Shown piece after piece: positions 52,066 to 60,815 of a stretch of DNA of 60,975 bases. A program made the translations under genes and the position numbers. Origin of the DNA: Acidobacteriota bacterium. Lineage in GTDB: Bacteria; Acidobacteriota; UBA6911; JACOSC01. The stretch covers positions 1 to 60,975 of the forward strand of contig JACOSC010000225.1 of NCBI GenBank assembly GCA_016179055.1, given 5' to 3'. The notes beneath the pieces were generated by a model that was not told the origin of the DNA, did no database searches, and was given only the letters and a program-made list of their open reading frames with translations. Position 1 is the stretch's first letter. Every line of letters starts with the position of its first letter.

Positions 52066-53691
52066 ATGCGAGTTGAGATTTTAAACCGGCAATGGACCGC
52101 TCGCAGCACTATTGGGTTGGCGGGGGTGCTTGTGTTTGCACTGTCCATCTCACCTGTGCTTTACATGTTTGTGCGGTCGCTGGAACATAATGGGCAGTTC
52201 ACCCTTGCCTACTATGCTCAGCTCCTAGGTGAGCCCCGCCAACGCCGGTTGCTCGGCCACAGCATTCAGCTCGCCGCTTGGGCGGCGCTGGCCGGGTCCG
52301 CTCTGGGTGTTCCCGCGGGTCTGCTGCTGGCTCGACTCCCACAAGCGACCGCCCTGCTATTGCGATTTGTGCTGCTGGTTCCCTTGCTGTTGCCACCTTA
52401 CATTTTGGGCGTGGTCTGGGTTTTTGTCATGGGCCGTGCGGGATGGCTGAGCCGATGGATGGGTAGCGATGTAGCCTCGGTCTGGGCTTACAGTTTGCCG
52501 GGCGCCGGCCTGGTGCTGGGTCTCGCATTAGCCCCACTGTCCATGTTGTTGGCGGAGGCCGCGCGACGAGCGATCCCGGCGCGACTCATCGAGGCGGCCC
52601 GTTTGGTCGCCGGCCCCTCGAGAACGCTGGCGCGCATTACGCTGCCGTTGGTCGCTTCGAGCTTGGCTGCCGGCGGGTTATTGGTATTTGTACTGGCGTT
52701 GGCCGAGTTCGGCGTTCCCTCGCTGCTGGGCGTGCGCGTGTACACGACCGAGGTATTCACGCAGTTTGCCGCGCTCTACAACTTTGGCGCCGCCACGGCC
52801 ACGGCGGCGCCACTCTTGCTGGTCGTCGTCGTGGCGGCCGGCCTGGCGCGGATTCTGCTGGGCGGCCGTGTACTGACCTCGAGCCTTATGGCCGAGCAAC
52901 CGCTACGGCTCTCGTCTCCCGCGCGCGTGGCGGCCCAAAGCTACCTGATTTTGTTAGGTCTGCTGATGGTTGCCGGGCCGCTTCTCGTACTCATGGTCGA
53001 AGCGGGCTCATGGCGTGCGTTGCTCGATGCGTTGGTATCCGCGCGAATTCAAATCGGGACCAGTATCGCGCTGTCCATTATCGGGGCTAGTCTAGCCACA
53101 GGACTTGGATTGCTGCTGGGTTACTGGCGAGCGCGCACGACCTCTGGTGGGCGAGGTTTTTTTGATGTGGGCATGCTCGTCTTGTTTGCTGTTCCGAGCA
53201 CGGTGGTGGGCATCGGCTTAATCGGATTGTGGAATCGCACGGGCTGGACCGGCGCCTTTTACACCAGTCCGGCGATGATTATCATCGGATACTTGGCGCG
53301 CTACGTTCCGCTGGCGGCATTGTTGCTGGGCGCTTATCTGCAGCAATTGCCGGCCGCGCGTGAGGAGGCCGCGATCGTATTCGGTGCGCACTGGTGGCGT
53401 ATGCTGGGGCGGATCGTGGTCCCTGCGGCTCGGCTGGGTCTCGCGGTCATATGGACGATCTGTTTCATCTTCATGTTCGGTGAATTGGGAACGACCGTGT
53501 TAGTGGCGCCGCCCGGTACGACCACGCTGCCGGTGCGAGTGTATGCGATCATGGCCAACAGCCCAGATCAGCGCGTTGCGGAGCTTTGTCTGATGCAAAC
53601 GCTGGTTATTCTACTATCGCTCGGGGGATTACTGGCGGCTGTGCAGGTCGCTGGACGGCGTCAGAAGAACGGAGGAAAGGTGGATGAATGA
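52066..53691 (+). CDS. ABC transporter permease (FbpB-like, fused two-half)
   Basis: 541 residues, about 12 TM helices in two homologous binding-protein-dependent transport halves. EAA-type cytoplasmic loops are visible: AARRAIPARLIEAARLVAGPS in the first half, EEAAIVFGAHWWRMLGRIVVPA in the second. This is the FbpB/ThiP/CysT-like layout. It forms the channel for the substrate-binding lipoprotein at 48519. It overlaps the ATPase gene by 8 bp. Confidence 0.9.
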   Translation: MRVEILNRQWTARSTIGLAGVLVFALSISPVLYMFVRSLEHNGQFTLAYYAQLLGEPRQRRLLGHSIQLAAWAALAGSALGVPAGLLLARLPQATALLLRFVLLVPLLLPPYILGVVWVFVMGRAGWLSRWMGSDVASVWAYSLPGAGLVLGLALAPLSMLLAEAARRAIPARLIEAARLVAGPSRTLARITLPLVASSLAAGGLLVFVLALAEFGVPSLLGVRVYTTEVFTQFAALYNFGAATATAAPLLLVVVVAAGLARILLGGRVLTSSLMAEQPLRLSSPARVAAQSYLILLGLLMVAGPLLVLMVEAGSWRALLDALVSARIQIGTSIALSIIGASLATGLGLLLGYWRARTTSGGRGFFDVGMLVLFAVPSTVVGIGLIGLWNRTGWTGAFYTSPAMIIIGYLARYVPLAALLLGAYLQQLPAAREEAAIVFGAHWWRMLGRIVVPAARLGLAVIWTICFIFMFGELGTTVLVAPPGTTTLPVRVYAIMANSPDQRVAELCLMQTLVILLSLGGLLAAVQVAGRRQKNGGKVDE

Positions 53692-54475
53692 CGATTTCCT
53701 TAAGCTGACCAACATCGCGAAACGCTATGGCACTCGAGTGGTGGTTGACCATTTGTCGCTGACGGTGCACCGGGGCGAATTACTCTGCTTTCTCGGGCCA
53801 TCGGGCAGTGGCAAGACGACGCTCTTGCGCATGATGGCCGGTCTGGAGATCCCAGACGAAGGCCGTATAGAGATTCATGGCGCTACTGTCGCCGCCGAGG
53901 GGCGCAGTCTGGTTTCGCCGCAAGACCGGCGCATCGGCTTTGTGTTTCAGGATCTGGCGCTATGGCCCCATCTGACGGTGGGGGAGCATTTGGATTTTGT
54001 CCTGGGCTCGCGCGGGGTGCCGCGTCGTCGTCGCCCGGAGAAGATCGAACAAGCCCTGTCCTTGGTGCGACTCCACCAGCGAGCGAGCGCGTATCCGAGC
54101 GAGCTTTCAGGCGGCGAGCAACAGCGGGTCGGGCTGGCGCGGGCGCTGGTGACCGAGCCGCGCTTATTGCTCTTTGATGAACCCTTGGCCAACTTGGATA
54201 TCGATCTCAAGGCGGAACTGGAGGCCGAGATTCGGGCGTTGCAGCAACGGCTGGCTATCACCAGTGTTTATATCACACATGACCCGGGCGAGGCTTTTTA
54301 TCTGGGCGAGCGCATCGCCATTTTGCAAGCCGGCCGGCTGGTCCAGGTCGGATCTTCACCGGAGATCTTGGAGCGTCCGGCGTCCGATTTTGTCGCCCGG
54401 CTTATGCGCCTCTGGCAGGTCCGTGGCTTGCGCGGCGCGCCCGATAGCGACCGTCACTTCGCGGGCGAATCCTGA
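53684..54475 (+). CDS. ABC transporter ATPase (FbpC/PotA-like)
   Basis: 263 residues. Walker A GPSGSGKTTLL, Q loop FVFQDLALWPHLT, signature ELSGGEQQR, Walker B LLLFDEPLANLD and H loop YITHD are intact. It lacks most of the C-terminal regulatory TOBE domain of FbpC, so it is short. It couples ATP hydrolysis to uptake through the preceding permease. The ATG overlaps the permease stop region. Confidence 0.9.
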   Translation: MNDDFLKLTNIAKRYGTRVVVDHLSLTVHRGELLCFLGPSGSGKTTLLRMMAGLEIPDEGRIEIHGATVAAEGRSLVSPQDRRIGFVFQDLALWPHLTVGEHLDFVLGSRGVPRRRRPEKIEQALSLVRLHQRASAYPSELSGGEQQRVGLARALVTEPRLLLFDEPLANLDIDLKAELEAEIRALQQRLAITSVYITHDPGEAFYLGERIAILQAGRLVQVGSSPEILERPASDFVARLMRLWQVRGLRGAPDSDRHFAGES

Positions 54476-54583
54476 AACCGAAGGGATTCGTGAATTGGGC
54501 GGGCGTGGGCGGCTTTCTTGTTTGGGCAGTTAAGGGCTGGATGAAGAGCCCGTACGCTCCGCATCGAATCAAGGAGATAAGGC

Positions 54584-55021
54584 ATGAAGTGGGTGACGCG
54601 CCAAGGAGTAAAAGTGGACCGGGTGGCGTGTCCTTGGCTTATTAAAAAATTTGTGGACCCCGAGGCCGAATTTTTCTTTGTTCCGGCCGACCGGGTTTTG
54701 GAAGTTGCCGAGCGGGAAAGCGCCATTCCGTTTGATGTCGCCGGTGTGGAGCTGGGGCATCATGAAGGCAAGTCCAGTTTTGAAGCTCTGGTGTCCAAAT
54801 ATCAGATGAACGATCGGGCCATTCATCTATTGGCCGAGATTGTTCATGGCGCCGATGTCGCGCAAGACCTCTATGGCCGGCCGGAAGCCCCTGGACTGAA
54901 AGCGATCGCCGAGGGGTTTCGCTATCTCGGGCTGAAAGACGATCATGAGATCCTGGCGAAGGAATTTATCGTTTACGATGCCCTTTATGCCTACTGCCGA
55001 CAAAGAGCGGCGACGCAATAG
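54584..55021 (+). CDS. ChrB C-terminal-domain protein (chromate resistance)
   Basis: 145 residues matching the C-terminal domain of ChrB: KWVTRQGVKVDRVACPWLIKKFVDPEAEF, VELGHHEGKSSFEALV and LAEIVHGADV. ChrB regulates chrA in proteobacteria through its N-terminal domain, which is absent here, so this stand-alone form is probably an enzyme-like or sensor protein (inference). AAGGAG precedes the ATG. It closes the cytochrome/ABC operon and links it to chrA at 41199. Confidence 0.88.
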   Translation: MKWVTRQGVKVDRVACPWLIKKFVDPEAEFFFVPADRVLEVAERESAIPFDVAGVELGHHEGKSSFEALVSKYQMNDRAIHLLAEIVHGADVAQDLYGRPEAPGLKAIAEGFRYLGLKDDHEILAKEFIVYDALYAYCRQRAATQ

Positions 55022-55180
55022 CGGGTCACCGTAGGGGTAATTTTAGTACACCAAATCAAGTCATCCAGGGTGTGATTTCCGTATAATGTACTTGACTAGA
55101 TGGAAATTATCTTTAGATCAGGATAAGTATCAGCCCCGTAGGGGCGGTATGTTTATAGCTAGAAGCCAATGAATAAGCGT
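55022..55180. repeat. REP palindrome and gap after the ChrB-like gene
   Basis: A REP unit of the transposase-associated type, AGCCCCGTAGGGGCGGTATG with a TTTATAG tail, lies at 55131-55159. It is 51 kb from the TnpA gene. Nothing else is recognisable. Confidence 0.6.
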
Positions 55181-55630
55181 CAAGCTCCGTAGGAGTTCCC
55201 CTGCTTGGCTTAACGGCACGCAGATACCAAGAAGAAACTGGGGAAGTTTCTAAGGAGCCTGGAGTTTGGACATTTTGGAGCGGGCCGGCGCCAATCCTGC
55301 GAAGCAGGCGAACTATAAAGTCGCACGCGCCCCGGCAGGGGCGCAAGGAGATTAGCCTGGGGCAAGCGCAGTGCTGCCCCAGGACTCATGGCCTCACCCA
55401 CCACGAGCGCCCCTGCCGGGGCGCTTGTGTTCTAGGGAACTCGCGACCTGGGGCGGCGCTCCGCTTGCCCCAGGCTAATGTCCCGGCGCCCCTCTGGGGC
55501 GCTCTGGAGATTAGACATTTCAAAGAGCAAGTATTACTGGCCAATCACGATTGTAGGCGAGCTTTAACGACGCGCAGAGAATAAAAATGAAACTGGGGGA
55601 CTCCTACGGAGCTTGCGGCATACCGAAATT
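55181..55630. repeat. Composite nested-palindrome element NP-6
   Basis: Outer arms: AAGCTCCGTAGGAGTTCCCC (55181-55200) with GAAACTGGGGAAGTTTC, and inverted GAAACTGGGGGACTCCTACG (55590-55609) with GAGCTTGC. Next, CTGGAGTTTGGACATTTT (55258-55275) and CTGGAGATTAGACATTT occur in the same orientation. The core has CGCCCCGGCAGGGGCG, ATTAGCCTGGGGC...GCCCCAGG, GCGCCCCTGCCGGGGCGC, CCTGGGGC...GCCCCAGGCTAAT and GCGCCCCTCTGGGGCGC. The AGCCT/AGGCT pair replaces AGCCA/TGGCT of the other copies. Confidence 0.72.
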
Positions 55631-55662
55631 ACACCCGTCAACCATAGAATCGAAAGGAGCTT

Positions 55663-56352
55663 ATGAGTATAAATATTAAACGTAGACTGTTACTGGGCGC
55701 GGTCATGGCTGGGCTGTTAGCCGGCCTCGGCATCATGGGGATACGAGCGGCGATGCCAGGGCCCGTCCCTGTTACGTATAATTTCGACCACGATAAGGTC
55801 GGCCGGACGCCGGTCGACTTCACTTCGAGCGTCACGGGCGATGGCCCGCCGGGAAAATGGGTAGTCCAGGAGATGGCGGATGCTCCGAGCGGCAACCACG
55901 TGGCGGTGCAGGTCGATGCCGATACGACCGACTACCGGTTTCCAGTCCTCATTGCAAATAAGGGGGAATACGGCGACGTCGATGTTAGTGTCAAAGGCAA
56001 ATCGATCTCCGGCAAAATCGATCAGGGAATCGGTTTGGTGTTCCGTTTCCGCGACCACAAAAGCTACTATGTAGTACGAGCCAATGCGCTGGAGGACAAC
56101 TTCCGCCTCTACAAGATGGTGAACGGAAAACGGATACAGTTTGCCGGCGCCAATGTGAAGGTAGCCACGAATCAATGGCATACGTTGCGCGTAGTAGCTA
56201 TAGGGGACCACATCGTTTGCTACTTCGATGGGAAACCGCTAATTGATGCCCACGAGAAAACGTATACGAAGGGTAAAGTGGGTCTGTGGACGAAGGCCGA
56301 CAGCGTGATTGCTTTCGACGATCTTACCGTTTCAACACCGAACAACGAATAA
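55663..56352 (+). CDS. Exported LamG/DUF1080-like beta-sandwich protein
   Basis: 229 residues. TM or signal segment (LLLGAVMAGLLAGLGIMGIRA) then a concanavalin-like fold: GKWVVQEMADAPSGNHVAVQ, IGLVFRFRDHKSYYVVRANALEDNF, and WHTLRVVAIGDHIVCYFDGKPLIDAHEKTY with GKVGLWTKADSVIAFDDL at the end. This resembles DUF1080/3-keto-disaccharide hydrolase-like sugar-binding modules that occur widely in PVC bacteria. No catalytic residues can be assigned. AAAGGAG lies seven bases before the ATG. It is alone between NP-6 and rnr. Confidence 0.7.
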   Translation: MSINIKRRLLLGAVMAGLLAGLGIMGIRAAMPGPVPVTYNFDHDKVGRTPVDFTSSVTGDGPPGKWVVQEMADAPSGNHVAVQVDADTTDYRFPVLIANKGEYGDVDVSVKGKSISGKIDQGIGLVFRFRDHKSYYVVRANALEDNFRLYKMVNGKRIQFAGANVKVATNQWHTLRVVAIGDHIVCYFDGKPLIDAHEKTYTKGKVGLWTKADSVIAFDDLTVSTPNNE

Positions 56353-56648
56353 GCGCAGCTACCGGGACCGTGGCATCAGCGGTGCAAAACTCCGCGTAAA
56401 TTTTCCTATGCCGTGCGGAGCGTTCGCCTTGTCGCGATAGTTTTACAACAACACGCTTGCTTTCCTCGATGGTTGCTGCTACTTGGGACAGGGCCTTGTG
56501 GGCGCGGGCGTCGCGTTCCTCGCCTGCGTCCATTACGCGTCGCAGATATTTCCAGGTCCGTTCGTACATCGCGCGGCCGTCGCGAAGGTGCTGGTTGTGA
56601 TCGTGTTTAACTTCCTGTTATCGATTAACGCAAACTAAGCGAGTGGTT
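56353..56648. other. Gap before rnr, possibly a decayed gene
   Basis: 296 bp. A plus-strand frame ending in VAKVLVVIVFNFLLSINAN and a stop at about 56638 is strongly hydrophobic and could be the tail of a lost membrane protein, but it has no good start codon. Other frames give nothing recognisable. Confidence 0.25.
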
Positions 56649-58778
56649 ATGCTGACTAAACTAGTGCTGAATTATATCAAACGGCATCCGGGGAAAGTAC
56701 TCGATTTTCGCGACATTGTCCGCGCCTTGGATGTGGCGGCGGACCAAAGAAAAGCATTGCGCGAGGTTTTGGATGAATTCGCCGCGCAAGACGTCGTCTT
56801 GAAGCTTAAGCGTGGCAAGTATGCGATTCCTGCGCGTGTGCTATTGGTGGGCGGCAAGTTGACGTGCCACCCCTCGGGCTATGGCTTTGTCACTCCAGAG
56901 CGGGAGAGCGGCCTCGGTGAGGACATCTTCATTCCGGCGCGCGAAATGGGCGACGCTTGCCACGGCGATACCGTGCTGGTCAAGGTTGCGAGCAAGGCCA
57001 GGAAAGGAAATAAGCTGGAGGGAAGCCTCGTTAAGGTGGTGTCACGCGCCAACGAAAGAATCGTCGGGAGATACTTTGCGACCGCCAAGGGTGGTTACGT
57101 CATCCCCTGTGACGAACGCTATCTTCATGAGATTCGCATAGCTCCTCCGTCGGCTGAGATCAAAAAAGGTTTGGCGGATGGCATGTTCGTGGACGTTGAA
57201 ATGGTCGTCCCTCCCAGCCGGCACGCGGCCCCGCTGGGTAAAGTCCTAGAAATCATAGGTGCGCCCGGCGATCCTGATATTGATTACAAGATTGTCCTAT
57301 ACAAGCACAGAATTCCAAAAGAGTTTCCGGCGGAGGTTATCAAGGAAGCCCAATCCATGCCCTTGGCGGTTGGTTCTAAGGACCGGGCCGGCCGAAAAGA
57401 TTTTCGCAAGCAATTGAGCGTGACGATTGATGGCGAGACGGCCCGCGATTTCGATGACGCCGTGGCCGTGGAGAAGTTAAAAAATGGCCACTACCGGCTT
57501 AGCGTACACATTGCCGACGTGGCGCACTATGTTTCCGAAGCCGGCCCGCTGGATCGCGAAGCCTACTTGCGCGGCACTTCCGTGTACTTTCCCGATCGTG
57601 CCGTGCCCATGCTTCCGACGGAATTGTCCAGTGGCATTTGTAGTTTGAATCCGCATGTGGACCGGCTTACGGTGTCGGTTTTGATGGATATTGATGAGAC
57701 CGGCGAAGTTGTTCATCGGCAATTTGCTCATGGAGTCATTAACAGTCATGTCCGTATGACGTACACGACGGTCAGTAAGATACTGGTTGACCACGACCGC
57801 GAGGAGATGGAAAAGCACACGGCCCTCCTAGAGAGTTTTCAATGGATGGCCGAACTTTGCGGGATCTTGAACCGGAAGCGCCGCCGGCGGGGCGCTATCG
57901 ATTTCGACATTCCGGAGCCGGAAGTGATCTTCACGGCGAGCGGCGCCGTCGCCAACATTAAGCGATCCGAAAGAAACCTGGCGCATCGTATAATCGAAGA
58001 ATTCATGCTGCTGGCCAATGAGACCGTGGCCGTCTATCTTTTCGAATCCAAGATCCCCTCGCTCTACCGTATCCACGAAGAGCCGGATGCGGCCAAGACT
58101 CAGCAGTTCGCCGAGCTGGCCCGCGTCTTCGGCTATCATCTGCAAGGCCGCCCAGGCAAGCGCGGGCCGGCGGACTTCCAGCGCCTAGCCGATCAGCTCA
58201 GCGGCGGCCAGGACGTGCAATTCCTGAGTTATCTCATGCTACGCTCCTTCATGCTGGCGCGCTATTCCGATCAGAATGTGGGACATTTCGGGTTGGCCAG
58301 TGAGACGTACACTCATTTCACCTCCCCGATCCGCCGCTATCCGGATCTGGTCGTTCACCGCCTCTTGAAAGAAGCCATTCGGAAGAACCCCGATCGCGAG
58401 CGCGTAACCGCGGAAGTGGCGACACTCGGCGAGGTAGCCGAGCATTGCTCAGCGCGTGAACGCGTCGCCGCCGCCGCCGAGAAAGAGATGCTGGAGATCA
58501 AGCGAACCGAGTTCATGGCGGACAAGTTAGGAGAACAGTACCGCGGCTTTATTACACGCGTGCAAGGCTATGGGTTCTTTGTGGAGCTTTCCGATCCTTA
58601 CGTCGCCGGCTTGGTGCCGGTCTCAACCTTATTGGATGACTACTATGAATTTGATGAACCGCGGCGTCGCCTGATTGGCAAGGGTCGCAAGAAAATCTTC
58701 AGGATCGGCGACAGGCTCAACGTTCGTGTGGACCGCGTTGACCAGAATCGACACATGATCTTCTTCTCCGTCGTGTGA
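56649..58778 (+). CDS. rnr: Ribonuclease R
   Basis: About 709 residues; 3'-5' hydrolytic exoribonuclease that degrades structured RNA. N-terminal winged helix (LVLNYIKRHPGKVLDFRDIV), cold-shock-like OB domains (about 75-230), RNB domain with the metal-binding cluster DGETARDFDDAVAVE and HIADVAHYV, HFTSPIRRYPDLVVHRLL, and a C-terminal S1 domain (FITRVQGYGFFVELSDPYVAGLV). All catalytic Asp residues are present. It lacks the Lys-rich tail of E. coli RNase R. The frame opens with GTG at 56643; the ATG at 56649 is as likely. Confidence 0.95.
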   Translation: MLTKLVLNYIKRHPGKVLDFRDIVRALDVAADQRKALREVLDEFAAQDVVLKLKRGKYAIPARVLLVGGKLTCHPSGYGFVTPERESGLGEDIFIPAREMGDACHGDTVLVKVASKARKGNKLEGSLVKVVSRANERIVGRYFATAKGGYVIPCDERYLHEIRIAPPSAEIKKGLADGMFVDVEMVVPPSRHAAPLGKVLEIIGAPGDPDIDYKIVLYKHRIPKEFPAEVIKEAQSMPLAVGSKDRAGRKDFRKQLSVTIDGETARDFDDAVAVEKLKNGHYRLSVHIADVAHYVSEAGPLDREAYLRGTSVYFPDRAVPMLPTELSSGICSLNPHVDRLTVSVLMDIDETGEVVHRQFAHGVINSHVRMTYTTVSKILVDHDREEMEKHTALLESFQWMAELCGILNRKRRRRGAIDFDIPEPEVIFTASGAVANIKRSERNLAHRIIEEFMLLANETVAVYLFESKIPSLYRIHEEPDAAKTQQFAELARVFGYHLQGRPGKRGPADFQRLADQLSGGQDVQFLSYLMLRSFMLARYSDQNVGHFGLASETYTHFTSPIRRYPDLVVHRLLKEAIRKNPDRERVTAEVATLGEVAEHCSARERVAAAAEKEMLEIKRTEFMADKLGEQYRGFITRVQGYGFFVELSDPYVAGLVPVSTLLDDYYEFDEPRRRLIGKGRKKIFRIGDRLNVRVDRVDQNRHMIFFSVV

Positions 58779-58823
58779 ACAGGTGGGCGCACGCGCCGTA
58801 GGCATCTACCGGTCCGTGCGGTT

Positions 58824-59255
58824 TTACTCGCCGATATCTTCATTCCACAGGCGCGGTTGTTCCTTAATAAACTGCTCCATAAGGATTATGCACTCGATGG
58901 CGTCCAGCGTGACTACGTCCACACCGTGCGCCCGCATAAACGCTTCGGCGCCGGCAAACGTACGCGCCTCGCCAACGATCACTTTAGGAATGCGAAATTG
59001 CACAACGGCGCCGGCGCACAGATAGCAGGGCATCAGCGTCGAATAAAGTGTGGTCTCGCGATAGGAGCCGATGCGTCCGGCGCGCATCAAGCAATCAATC
59101 TCGGCATGCTTCATCGGATCATTTTCCTGTAGGCGGCGATTGCGCCCGCGCGATATAATACGGCCGCCGCGCACCAGCACCGAACCGATGGGAATTCCAC
59201 TTTCTTTTTTTCCGATTTCAGCTTCTGCCAAAGCCGCCCGCATGAATTCATCCAT
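58824..59255 (-). CDS. Cytosine deaminase of the fungal (Fcy1) type
   Basis: 143-residue zinc deaminase. Zinc ligands and general acid: HAE in DPMKHAEIDC and PCYLC in LMPCYLCAGAVV. The C-terminal QFIKEQPRLWNEDIGE closely matches the tail of yeast cytosine deaminase (QFI...W.EDIGE), so cytosine to uracil is the best guess, unlike the amidohydrolase CodA used by enterobacteria. Other members of the family act on guanine or tRNA adenosine, but the tail argues against TadA. Converges on rnr with a 45-bp gap. Confidence 0.85.
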   Translation of the reverse strand: MDEFMRAALAEAEIGKKESGIPIGSVLVRGGRIISRGRNRRLQENDPMKHAEIDCLMRAGRIGSYRETTLYSTLMPCYLCAGAVVQFRIPKVIVGEARTFAGAEAFMRAHGVDVVTLDAIECIILMEQFIKEQPRLWNEDIGE

Positions 59256-59648
59256 AGTGTTATCTCCCGTGAGTCGGAATTATAGCACGGCGACGGTTCC
59301 AACTGGGTGTGCGTCAAAAATATAGGTGGGAATAGACAAGAGATAGGGTTTATCCGAGCCTCTGAAGGCTGAGAAGCATTCAGAATAAATCTTACCATCC
59401 CGCCAAGGCGGGAACACAATGATACTAAGCTCACAAAACCAGTTTGTGCCTTCGTGTCTTTGTGGTGAATGAATCCTAGCATAACACCCCTTCCATCACT
59501 TTGTACTTCAGTTAGACTCGGTTATAATCAACAAAGAGATTTAGGCGCACACATTTTAGAGATCATTCTGCGACGGCAAGCTGTATAGTCTGATTGTAGA
59601 ATGACGAGCGCGTTTAAATTAGGATATTGAAGAAGGATAGAGAGTCCC
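59256..59648. repeat. Gap with dispersed repeats, including the CTTTGTGG type copy 2
   Basis: TCCCGCCAAGGCGGGA (59398-59413) is a perfect hairpin, followed by TACTAAGCTCACAAAACCA and TTCGTGTCTTTGTGGTGAATG with GAATCCTA (59423-59480), matching the repeat at 1581-1668. The remaining 59481-59648 is AT-rich and probably carries the promoter of the MFS gene. Confidence 0.55.
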
Positions 59649-60806
59649 TTGATGCCTGAAACACCTCAAACCAGTCCATCGACCGAGCCGCCTTTGTCAC
59701 CAGAGCCAACGCCCGCACGCCGCTGGGCGGATATCGGCGCCGCCCTGCAGCAAAAGGAATTTCGCTATTTAATAACCGGCTCGTTTCTGTCCAACATTGG
59801 CAGTTGGATGCAGTCGATGGCGCAGGCTTGGCTGGTGCTGCAATTAACCAACTCTCCCTTCTATTTGGGATTGGATGGCTTTGCCGGAACCGTCCCGATC
59901 ACTCTGTTTGCCTTCGGCGGCGGCGTGGTCGCCGACCGTTTTGATCGCCGCCGTATGCTGTTGGCTACGCAATGGGCGATGCTGGCGCTGGCGCTGATTT
60001 TAGGTTTGATGACGCAATTCAAACTGGTGCGCGTCGGGTGGGTCATCCTATTTTCGTTTTTTACGGGAATGGCGCAGTCCATTGCATGGCCGGTTTATCA
60101 AACGGCCGTGGGCGATATTGCACGGCCGGACAATCTCTCCAATGCTATTGCGCTAAACTCAACGCAATTCAATTTGGCACGGCTGATCGGGCCGCTGGCC
60201 GGCGCTCTGGGATTGAGCTTCTTTGGAACGGCCGGATGTTTTTACGCCAATGCTTTAAGTTTTGTCGCCCTCATTTATGCGCTCTCCTTTATTCGTTTTA
60301 CGAACGCCTCCTCTAAGGGCGCTCGTCAAGAGGCCGGCTGGATTCAATCATTTCGCCAGGCGTTGGCTTATATGGCTTCAGAGACTTCGCTCGCTTGGCT
60401 TTTGTTCCTAATCGCCGTCTCGACGATTCTGGGCACGCCGCTGATCACTCTTCTCCCGATTTTTGCGCGGGACATTTTGCAAATTGGGCCTTCCGGGCTG
60501 GGACTCTTGGTAGGATCCTTTGGGGCCGGCGCGGTGATCGGCGGCCTCACCGTGGCTTTCTTGGGCAACGTGTTCGACAAGGGCCGGTTTATCATGATTT
60601 CTATTTTTCTATATGTGATCGGTATGGTTGGCTTTGCCTTGTCTCGTTTTGTGCCATTCTCGATGATCTGTCTCGGCCTAGCGGGCTTTTCTATGGTCGG
60701 CTTTGCGGCCGTAGTCAACGCACACATACAACTGACGGCGCCGGATCATCTGCGCGGCCGCGCCATCAGCCTCTTGATCTTCACCGATTTTCATGAACCA
60801 GAATGA
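59649..60806 (+). CDS. MFS transporter, C-terminally truncated
   Basis: 385 residues of the EntS/MFS_3 type: cytoplasmic N-terminus, then TM helices beginning at FRYLITGSFLSNIGSWMQSMAQAWLVLQL, the A-like motif GGVVADRFDRRRML between TM2 and TM3, and MFS-typical ITLLPIFARDILQIGPSGLGLLVG. The family motif LTAPDHLRGRAISL is followed after five residues by FHEPE and a stop, whereas relatives go on for two more TM helices (about 60-80 residues). So TM11-12 are missing. Probably an inactive or altered exporter after a deletion that also joined it to the convergent gene at 60816. Confidence 0.82.
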   Translation: MMPETPQTSPSTEPPLSPEPTPARRWADIGAALQQKEFRYLITGSFLSNIGSWMQSMAQAWLVLQLTNSPFYLGLDGFAGTVPITLFAFGGGVVADRFDRRRMLLATQWAMLALALILGLMTQFKLVRVGWVILFSFFTGMAQSIAWPVYQTAVGDIARPDNLSNAIALNSTQFNLARLIGPLAGALGLSFFGTAGCFYANALSFVALIYALSFIRFTNASSKGARQEAGWIQSFRQALAYMASETSLAWLLFLIAVSTILGTPLITLLPIFARDILQIGPSGLGLLVGSFGAGAVIGGLTVAFLGNVFDKGRFIMISIFLYVIGMVGFALSRFVPFSMICLGLAGFSMVGFAAVVNAHIQLTAPDHLRGRAISLLIFTDFHEPE

Positions 60807-60815
60807 ACCCTAAAA

